Shown in pieces: positions 1-4,446 of a stretch of DNA of 5,547 nucleotides. The notes under the pieces were generated by a model. The model did not search any database. It saw only the letters and a list, made by a program, of their open reading frames with translations, and was not told where the DNA came from. Origin of the DNA: SZUA-229 sp036567985 (lineage in GTDB: Bacteria > Pseudomonadota > Gammaproteobacteria > SZUA-229). The stretch is taken from assembly GCA_036567985.1 (NCBI GenBank), contig DATCTK010000021.1, positions 1 to 5,547 of the forward strand, in the 5' to 3' direction. Made by a program: the position numbers and the translations under genes. Every line of letters begins with the position of its first letter. Within the stretch, counting starts at the first letter, position 1.

Positions 1-49
1 AGCACCATCAAGAAACTTATCTCAGGAAAACACCTTCTCATAGCATTTT

Positions 50-150
50 CGGGAACCCGCGCTTTTTGCGGGCAAGTGACCGGGAACGGCATTTTCTTGC
101 TTACTTCTTTTTTGCTGTAGAAAAAGAAGTGAGTCGCCAGAAAGGCGAAA
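50..150. repeat. Palindromic intergenic repeat element
   Basis: Two adjacent hairpins are visible. The first has arms at 100-112 (CTTACTTCTTTTT) and 121-133 (AAAAAGAAGTGAG), 13 pairs with one G-T wobble, around an 8-base loop. The second has arms TCGCC (134-138) and GGCGA (144-148) around a 5-base loop. A smaller CCCGC/GCGGG stem lies at 56-60/68-72, and GCATTTTC occurs twice (43-50 and 89-96). From memory, T-rich and A-rich arm pairs followed by a small GC hairpin are a common dispersed repeat type in gammaproteobacterial intergenic DNA; that is inference. The element's outer limits are uncertain. The rest of 1-370 shows no credible gene. Confidence 0.55.
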
Positions 151-209
151 AAACACAGTTCAGATAAAAATGAAGATAAATCTTTGCAGTGACAGTTGAG
201 TTTTGACCT

Positions 210-235
210 CGTTCCCACGCTCCTGCGTGGGAACG
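210..235. repeat. Short GTTCCCACGC palindrome, copy 1
   Basis: This is a perfect hairpin with 11-base arms, CGTTCCCACGC and GCGTGGGAACG, around the loop TCCT. A second copy lies at 2520-2545. I recognise this as a widespread REP-like palindrome of Proteobacteria, from memory only. No T-run follows it on the + strand, so it does not look like an intrinsic terminator. Confidence 0.75.
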
Positions 236-304
236 CATACCGACTCTATGTGTTGCCACACAGGCTCGCAGGAAAGGCAACAAGTAAATGGCAGTGGCAG
301 CCTC

Positions 305-333
305 TATTTGTCTTTTCAGTCAGCTCGTATTAT
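305..333 (+). promoter_or_regulatory. Possible promoter of the AGCS symporter gene
   Basis: A -10-like TATTAT sits at 328-333 and would give a leader of about 30 bases before the ATG at 371. The sequence at the expected -35 position (TATTTG, 305-310, 17-base spacer) matches the consensus poorly. The whole stretch 301-360 is AT-rich. This is a weak call based on position and the -10 box. Confidence 0.3.
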
Positions 334-370
334 TGTGCAGATAAATCAATAAAATAAATAAGGGCATGGC

Positions 371-1723
371 ATGTTGGAACAACTCACCGAACTAACGGGC
401 CGCATCTCGGGAATGCTATGGGGCAGCTGGATTACACTGGCGGTATTGCTTGGCGTGGGCTTTTATCTGACCATCCGCCTGGGTTTTATCCAGCTACTGG
501 GTTTTCGCCATTCACTGCATGTCATCCAGGGACGTTATGCCTGCAAGGAAGACAAGGGCGATGTCAGTCACTTCCAGGCACTGGCCACCGCACTCTCGGC
601 CACGGTGGGTACGGGTAATATCGCCGGTGTGGCCACCGCGATTTCACTGGGCGGGCCGGGGGCGTTGTTCTGGATGTGGGTGACCGCGATTTTCGGCATG
701 GCCACCAAGTTTACCGAGAGTACGCTGGCGCTGCAGTTCCGTGAAATCGATGAAAACGGTGTGTCCGGCGGGCCCATGTACACCCTGCTGCATGGCCTTA
801 AAATGAAACGCACCGCAATGCTGTTTGCCTTGTTTGCGGCGATTGCCTCCTTCGGCATCGGCAACCTGGTACAGGTCAATTCGGTGGTGGATGGCCTGGC
901 GTTTATCGAGCCGCAGGTAAAAACCTACAGCTGGCTGGTGGGGGTGATTATGGCGCTGCTGGTGGGTATGGTGATACTCGGCGGGGTAAAGCGAATTGCC
1001 CGGGTGGCGGGTACTATCGTGCCGTTTATGGCGGTGGCCTATATCGTGGTGGCTATGATTGTGCTGTTAAATGAATACCAGCAAATTCCCGCAGCGATTA
1101 TCACCATTCTCAACCATGCGCTGAACCCCTGGGCCGTGGGTGGTGCGGCGGTGGGCGAGGCAATTCGCTGGGGCGTGGCGCGGGGCCTGTTTTCCAATGA
1201 GGCCGGCCTGGGCTCATCCCCCATGGCCCATGCAGCGGCCACGACCAATGAACCGGTGCGCGAAGGCCTGGTAGCAATGATGGAGCCGTTTGTGGATACT
1301 CTGGTGATCTGCACCATGACCGGGCTGGCGATTGTGGTCACCGGCGCCTACCTGGACGCACCCGAAGATGTCACCGGTGCATCCCTTACCGCTTATGCCT
1401 TCAGCCAGTCGATTGGTGATGCAGGCGCAATGATTGTCGGCGGCGGGCTGGCGCTGTTTGCCTTCTCCACGATTATCGCATGGTCATATTACGGCGACCG
1501 CAGTGTAAAATTCATGCTGGGTGAAAAAGCGGTGCTGCCCTATCGCCTGGTGTACACAGCGTTGATTGTGGTGGGTGCCATCGTGCCGCTGCAGCTGGTG
1601 TGGAATATTGCCGATATCACCAATATTCTAATGGCGGTACCCAACCTGCTGGCACTGGTACTGCTGGCCGGGCTGGTGAAAAAACTCAAGACCGAATATA
1701 TGCGCAAGCATATGAATGATTGA
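371..1723 (+). CDS. Sodium:alanine/glycine symporter, AGCS family
   Basis: This is an inner-membrane transporter predicted to import alanine and/or glycine with sodium ions (family TC 2.A.25, the AlsT/DagA/GlyP group). The 450-residue length is normal for the family. Family hallmarks are visible: ATVGTGNIAGVATAI at 77-91, GGPGALFWMW at 94-103, SGGPMYTLL at 132-140, ARGLFSNEAGLGSSPMAHAA at 270-289, AMMEPFVDT at 302-310 and STIIAWSYYGD at 366-376. There are roughly ten hydrophobic membrane segments, including about 17-37, 147-165, 187-205, 213-233, 310-325, 351-371, 392-410 and 418-435. The C-terminus is short and basic (VKKLKTEYMRKH), as expected for a cytoplasmic tail. The start is supported by AAGGG at 360-364, six bases before the ATG. 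An overlapping ATG at 366 is out of frame. The family assignment is secure; whether alanine, glycine or another small amino acid is preferred cannot be read from the sequence. There is no obvious intrinsic terminator after the stop, only the repeat element that begins about 24 bases later. Confidence 0.95.
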   Translation: MLEQLTELTGRISGMLWGSWITLAVLLGVGFYLTIRLGFIQLLGFRHSLHVIQGRYACKEDKGDVSHFQALATALSATVGTGNIAGVATAISLGGPGALFWMWVTAIFGMATKFTESTLALQFREIDENGVSGGPMYTLLHGLKMKRTAMLFALFAAIASFGIGNLVQVNSVVDGLAFIEPQVKTYSWLVGVIMALLVGMVILGGVKRIARVAGTIVPFMAVAYIVVAMIVLLNEYQQIPAAIITILNHALNPWAVGGAAVGEAIRWGVARGLFSNEAGLGSSPMAHAAATTNEPVREGLVAMMEPFVDTLVICTMTGLAIVVTGAYLDAPEDVTGASLTAYAFSQSIGDAGAMIVGGGLALFAFSTIIAWSYYGDRSVKFMLGEKAVLPYRLVYTALIVVGAIVPLQLVWNIADITNILMAVPNLLALVLLAGLVKKLKTEYMRKHMND

Positions 1724-1746
1724 AGCTGGCCAAAAGCAAAACCACA

Positions 1747-1893
1747 AGAAAACGCAAATGAACGCAAATGAACGCAAATGAACGCAAAAAGGCGCGAATA
1801 AACGCTAATGTGTATATTGCTAAAAACACCGGCAGGTAAATGCGAAACAGCTTTTATTATATTTGCGTGTATTAGCGTTCATTTGCGTTTTCT
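1747..1893. repeat. Inverted-repeat element of 10-base AACGCAAATG units
   Basis: The left side is a tandem array with an exact 10-base period: AACGCAAATG at 1751, 1761 and 1771, then degenerate units AACGCAAAAA, GGCGCGAATA and AACGCTAATG to 1810. The right arm (1861-1893) carries the same units in reverse orientation. The reverse complement of 1861-1893 matches 1747-1779 at 30 of 33 positions by my count. The 81 bases between the arms include the rest of the array. The element fills most of the gap between the symporter and FKBP genes and ends 50 bases before the FKBP start. The A-runs recur once per helical turn, so the DNA may be curved; that is inference. Confidence 0.85.
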
Positions 1894-1943
1894 TTTTCTT
1901 TTAATAAAAGTCCAAACCAATTAATTCATTATCTGGAGAAATT

Positions 1944-2279
1944 ATGCCTGAATTACAAATTGAAGATCTAAACGTTGGCGACGGTGCCGAAGCTGGTGCT
2001 GGTCAGGGTGCGGAAATTGTCGTGGTACATTACACCGGCTGGTTGACCGACGGCACTAAATTCGATTCAAGCCTGGATCGTAACGACCCGTTCAGTTTTA
2101 CCCTGGGTGTAGGCCAGGTGATTAAAGGCTGGGATGAAGGTGTAAAAGGCATGAAGGTCGGTGGCAAGCGCAAGCTAACCATTCCACCAGAAATGGGCTA
2201 CGGCGCGCACGGTGCCGGCGGGGTGATTCCGCCCAATGCGACCCTGGTGTTTGAAGTGGAGCTGCTGGATATTCGCTAG
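1944..2279 (+). CDS. FKBP-type peptidyl-prolyl cis-trans isomerase, small cytoplasmic type
   Basis: This enzyme catalyses cis-trans isomerisation of peptide bonds before proline and probably acts as a folding helper in the cytoplasm. The protein is 111 residues, a single FKBP domain about the size of human FKBP12, with no signal peptide, membrane segment or extra chaperone domain. Aligned by eye to FKBP12 with a constant offset of four, the active-site residues are kept: Y30, F40, D41, F50, V59, I60, W63, Y86 and F103. Typical stretches include VVHYTGWLTDGTKFDSS (27-43), VIKGWDEGVKGM (59-70) and GGVIPPNATLVFEVELL (92-108). The start is supported by GGAGA at 1935-1939, with the ATG four bases later. 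The gene is flanked on both sides by related 10-base-unit repeat elements. Family and fold are near certain; the physiological client is unknown. Confidence 0.96.
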   Translation: MPELQIEDLNVGDGAEAGAGQGAEIVVVHYTGWLTDGTKFDSSLDRNDPFSFTLGVGQVIKGWDEGVKGMKVGGKRKLTIPPEMGYGAHGAGGVIPPNATLVFEVELLDIR

Positions 2280-2290
2280 GATTGTTTTTA

Positions 2291-2320
2291 AAAGCAAATG
2301 AAAACGCGAATGTAAACGCA
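2291..2320 (+). repeat. Degenerate copies of the ACGCAAATG unit
   Basis: Just after the FKBP stop, AGCAAATGAA, ACGCGAATGT and AAACGCA resemble the 10-base unit of 1747-1893, but the spacing has drifted to about 11-12 bases. Two better copies in the same orientation, AACGCAAGTT and AACGCAAATA, follow at 2422-2441 with a 10-base period. They bracket the hairpin-rich element at 2323-2420. Confidence 0.5.
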
Positions 2321-2322
2321 CT

Positions 2323-2420
2323 AAAGTGCAGGAGCACTTTGAACGTGTGCACGCACGGCCCGAAGGGTGGAGCACTGGGATGTGCGGAATAAATGACAGC
2401 ACCTGCGCATCCATGCACGT
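2323..2420. repeat. Multi-hairpin intergenic element
   Basis: Several nested complementarities are visible. AAAGTGC (2323-2329) pairs with GCACTTT (2334-2340) around AGGA. CCC/GGG (2359-2361/2365-2367) closes a GAA triloop. GGATGTGC (2378-2385) pairs with GCGCATCC (2405-2412) with one wobble. ACGTG (2343-2347) can pair with CACGT (2416-2420), enclosing the last two. No tRNA or known RNA family is recognisable, and there is no T-run. It resembles dispersed GC-rich repeats carrying a GGCCCGAAGGG-type core that I recall from other Gammaproteobacteria, but I cannot confirm that here. Confidence 0.45.
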
Positions 2421-2449
2421 CAACGCAAGTTAACGCAAATAGTTTGTAG

Positions 2450-2474
2450 GTTGGGGTGACGAAGGAACCCCAAC
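2450..2474. repeat. GTTGGGGT/ACCCCAAC palindrome
   Basis: GTTGGGGT (2450-2457) and ACCCCAAC (2467-2474) form a perfect 8-pair stem around a 9-base loop. It occurs once in this window. The motif GTAGGTTGGGGTG is familiar as a dispersed gammaproteobacterial repeat, from memory. It has no T-run and is unlikely to be a terminator. Confidence 0.55.
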
Positions 2475-2519
2475 GGTGTCGGGCATTTATGCTGCATATC
2501 CTGTGCTTCACCTTTAGCT

Positions 2520-2545
2520 GGTTCCCATGCTCCTGCGTGGGAACC
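2520..2545. repeat. Short GTTCCCACGC palindrome, copy 2
   Basis: The arms GGTTCCCATGC and GCGTGGGAACC surround the same loop TCCT as copy 1 at 210-235. One pair is a T-G wobble instead of C-G, and the outermost pair is changed on both sides (C-G in copy 1, G-C here), so the stem is kept. Confidence 0.75.
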
Positions 2546-2561
2546 ATTTGTAAAGACAGAG

Positions 2562-2675
2562 AGTCCGCCAATACACGCGAATAAACGCAAATAGGATATG
2601 GATTATTTCACGCCTGACTAAAAGATGCGTTTAATCCTGCAGGCATTAGCGTTTATTGGCGTTTATTTGCGGACT
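2562..2675. repeat. Second inverted-repeat element of 10-base units
   Basis: The left arm (2562-2591) reads as AGTCC followed by units with a 10-base period: GCCAATACAC, GCGAATAAAC, GCAAA. The reverse complement of the right arm (2646-2675) matches it at 26 of 30 positions by my count. The spacer of 54 bases differs from that of the element at 1747-1893. The spacer also holds crossed complementarities with the arm edge: GGATTA (2600-2605) with TAATCC (2632-2637), and GCCTG (2612-2616) with CAGGC (2640-2644). The element ends 15 bases before the terminator. Confidence 0.8.
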
Positions 2676-2690
2676 AAAATCACCGGCCAT

Positions 2691-2721
2691 AAAAAAGGCA
2701 CGTCAATGACGTGCCTTTTTT
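2691..2721. terminator. Bidirectional intrinsic terminator
   Basis: A near-perfect palindrome has arms AAAAAAGGCACGTC (2691-2704) and GACGTGCCTTTTTT (2708-2721) around a 3-base loop. It has a T-run on both strands, so it can stop rightward transcription from the FKBP side and leftward transcription from the lipoprotein gene, whose stop codon is 20 bases away. Its place between convergent genes fits this role. Confidence 0.92.
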
Positions 2722-2740
2722 GTTTAGCCTGAGTGGCTTA

Positions 2741-3601
2741 TTACAGGCCGTACTCTGACCAGTTAACGGTGGTGGTTACGTCACCATAGTCGATGGTGAA
2801 TGAGCTACAGTCATTGAAGGTAACGGTAGCTGTTACACCACCACTTGCAGTTACTGTGATTGTGCCTGCACTTGGTACACCTGATGTGCAATTGAACAGC
2901 ACGCCTGATGCAGAGATTGAGATAGTGCCGTGATCTGGATGTGTAACTGAACCGTTTACATTGTAGCCGGAGGTGTCATCACCCGATACTTCCATATTGT
3001 TTGTGGTGTATGTGGTGCTGCTATAGGCGCCGGAGATATCACCACTAAAGGTCAGGTTTTCTGTGCAGTTATAGCTCAGGTCACATGTCATTGTGCCGTT
3101 GATAGAAGTGGTTTCACCGTTGATGGTAACGGTGAAATTGCGATACGTCATGGTTAGGCCATTGCCATTTTCTGTGTAGGAAACAGAGCCGTTATAGGTT
3201 GCTGTTTCGTAGTAGTCGTCAATTACACAGTTATTGAAGGTGATGTTCATGTCGATATTGCTGGTCTCGTACGAGTCCATGCCGGTGACATCGACTGAGC
3301 CAGAGGTGCAAATGTTTGGTACTGTTTCCATATTGGGCATCTGTAGTGCCTTACTGGCAACATTTCTAACAGTGGTTTTAAAACCAAAGCCGCCTGCGTT
3401 GGTAGGTGCTTCAGCATTCGCGGCATTATTTGTCGCTTCTGCAGCCGCAACTGCCAGATCTGTTTTATTTGCTTCTGTGATTTCAGCTGTGGGCTCAACT
3501 GTCGTGTCAGCCGCACCGCCACCGCCGCTGCTGCCGCCACAACCGACCAACATGGCCGCTGATAACAGGCCGCTGAATAAATAGACATAACTCGTTTTCA
3601 T
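2741..3601 (-). CDS. Hypothetical outer-membrane-type lipoprotein with duplicated cysteine module
   Basis: The product is a predicted lipoprotein of 286 residues; I do not recognise a named family. Residues 1-20 form a lipoprotein signal peptide ending in the lipobox LVGC, with the lipidated cysteine at 21. Glycine at the next position instead of aspartate suggests sorting to the outer membrane. A Gly/Ser linker (22-30) and an Ala/Glu/Asn-rich stretch (about 40-66) lead to a Thr/Ser/Asn/Gly-rich body that looks like beta strands. The body has six cysteines (98, 125, 173, 179, 238, 265). Residues 98-125 and 238-265 both start with CTSG and end with TFN[N/D]C, so a module is duplicated with a 140-residue offset and three disulfides are possible. 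An upstream in-frame ATG at 3616 would add five residues, but the Shine-Dalgarno at 3608-3614 falls inside that extension, so I chose 3601. It reads away from bioD with its own likely promoter and ends at the strong terminator. Confidence 0.9.
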   Translation of the reverse strand: MKTSYVYLFSGLLSAAMLVGCGGSSGGGGAADTTVEPTAEITEANKTDLAVAAAEATNNAANAEAPTNAGGFGFKTTVRNVASKALQMPNMETVPNICTSGSVDVTGMDSYETSNIDMNITFNNCVIDDYYETATYNGSVSYTENGNGLTMTYRNFTVTINGETTSINGTMTCDLSYNCTENLTFSGDISGAYSSTTYTTNNMEVSGDDTSGYNVNGSVTHPDHGTISISASGVLFNCTSGVPSAGTITVTASGGVTATVTFNDCSSFTIDYGDVTTTVNWSEYGL

Positions 3602-3607
3602 GTAATG

Positions 3608-3614
3608 CTTCTCC
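3608..3614 (-). promoter_or_regulatory. Ribosome binding site that decides the lipoprotein start
   Basis: On the minus strand this reads GGAGAAG, six bases before the ATG at 3601. The alternative ATG at 3616 overlaps it and has only AT-rich sequence upstream. The signal peptide starting MKTSYVY also fits the downstream start better. Confidence 0.85.
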
Positions 3615-3641
3615 ATTGAGTGTTATTAAAAATAAAGCCTT

Positions 3642-3647
3642 ATTATA
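3642..3647 (-). promoter_or_regulatory. Likely -10 box of the lipoprotein promoter
   Basis: A perfect TATAAT reads on the minus strand and would start a transcript near 3635, with a leader of about 34 bases. No good -35 hexamer is seen 16-18 bases further upstream (around 3665-3670). The surrounding gap 3602-3721 is AT-rich, with no other feature and no clear terminator for bioD. Confidence 0.5.
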
Positions 3648-3721
3648 GGTGTTTGTGAAAAACAGAAATGTAGGATTATTCTGATTTTAAGATGCATATA
3701 TAGAACATATTTCTGCCGGGG

Positions 3722-4432
3722 TCAAAACTGGCCGATAAGTGACGCGCTCAGCACATCGGCCTGCTGACCAGGGGTATGAATTAGCGGATGGGCGATCAGC
3801 TGGCGCAGTTCGGCGGCGTTGTTCATGGCGCTGCTGGCGGGGTTGATCTGGTTGAGCACCACGGCAAACACCTCGAGGCCGCGGGATTCGATCGCCTGCA
3901 GGCTGAGCAGGATATGGTTGATACAACCCAGTTTATCTTCCGCCACCAGCAGCACCGGCAGGCCCAGGCGTTGTGCCAGGTCGCCATTCAGGCCATCTTC
4001 ACACAGCGGCGAGTAAAAACCGCCTGCACCTTCCACCAGCAGGCGAGTGTCGGGGTTTTTCTGATCATCGACTGTCAGTGCGCAGGCCTGTTGCAGCTGT
4101 TCCAGACGAATGGTCTCACCCTGCAGACGGGCGGCTTCGGCGGGGGAAATTGCCGCCTGTAGCGGGTAGGGGCAGACCACGGATTGCGGCTGCGCGTACT
4201 GGCAGGCCTGCATCAGCGCCTGAGCATCGGCGGCGATTAGCTGTCCGCTGGCATCGGGGCTGCAGCCGGACTCCACGGGTTTGCGTGGGATCGGGGTGAA
4301 ACCCGCGCCCAGCAGTTGCTGCGCCAGCAGGCAGGTAATATGGGTTTTGCCGACGCCGGTGTCGGTGCCGGTGATAAACAGGCCCCGCTTTAGTCGTTGG
4401 TCGTTAGTCGTTTGTCGTTGGTTCTGGCTCAT
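3722..4432 (-). CDS. bioD: ATP-dependent dethiobiotin synthetase BioD
   Basis: BioD closes the ureido ring of biotin, converting 7,8-diaminononanoate, CO2 and ATP to dethiobiotin in the cytoplasm. The protein is 236 residues, near the usual 225-240. It has the P-loop GTDTGVGKT at 22-30 (K29, T30), KPVESG at 51-56 (K51, counterpart of E. coli K37), D69, VEGAGG at 133-138 (E134), DKLGCINH at 166-173, and N194 in VLNQ at the adenine-binding position. E. coli has Glu where G26 stands in the P-loop, but Gly is common in other BioD proteins. The N-terminus is about 14 residues longer than in E. coli, and residues about 5-14 are encoded by a tandem 7-base repeat. There is no convincing Shine-Dalgarno; the start lies 14 bases after the purC stop, so translation may be coupled. 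No other bio gene is nearby. A BioD paralogue with another role is possible but less likely. Confidence 0.92.
   Translation of the reverse strand: MSQNQRQTTNDQRLKRGLFITGTDTGVGKTHITCLLAQQLLGAGFTPIPRKPVESGCSPDASGQLIAADAQALMQACQYAQPQSVVCPYPLQAAISPAEAARLQGETIRLEQLQQACALTVDDQKNPDTRLLVEGAGGFYSPLCEDGLNGDLAQRLGLPVLLVAEDKLGCINHILLSLQAIESRGLEVFAVVLNQINPASSAMNNAAELRQLIAHPLIHTPGQQADVLSASLIGQF
4392..4419. repeat. Tandem heptamer NGTCGTT, four copies, inside the start of bioD
   Basis: On the + strand the units are AGTCGTT, GGTCGTT, AGTCGTT and TGTCGTT, giving an exact 7-base period. On the coding strand they read ACGACNA. A further isolated ACGACGA lies at 4433-4439, just upstream of the bioD ATG. They encode part of the non-conserved N-terminal extension (residues about 5-14). 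Because 7 is not a multiple of 3, loss or gain of one unit would shift the bioD frame. Confidence 0.75.
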
Positions 4433-4446
4433 TCGTCGTAGTTGAG

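Noticed and set aside
101..283. Leftward reading frame of 60 codons in the first gap
   Set aside because: It runs through the hairpins at 100-148 and 210-235, has repeat-derived low-complexity sequence and no supporting ribosome binding site.
1751..1893. CRISPR array
   Set aside because: The unit is 10 bases with no spacers, the array is inverted, and no cas gene is present.
1898..1910. CTTTTAATAAAAG palindrome before the FKBP gene as an operator
   Set aside because: It is a pure AT palindrome in AT-rich DNA and easily arises by chance; nothing else supports it.
2323..2340. Intrinsic terminator after the FKBP gene
   Set aside because: The hairpin has no following T-run; the true terminator is at 2691-2721.
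2122..2571. Leftward reading frames of 82 and 149 codons over the FKBP end and the repeat mosaic
   Set aside because: They are antisense to a certain gene and then translate palindromic repeats; the predicted proteins look unlike real ones.
3234..3584. Rightward frame of 116 codons opposite the lipoprotein
   Set aside because: It is a shadow of the lipoprotein gene, which has a signal peptide, lipobox and Shine-Dalgarno.
3650..3672. CRP-type operator upstream of the lipoprotein gene
   Set aside because: One TCACA half-site is present, but the partner half-site at the right spacing is absent.
3788..4299. Rightward frames opposite bioD
   Set aside because: bioD motifs on the other strand are unmistakable; these are GC-rich antisense shadows.
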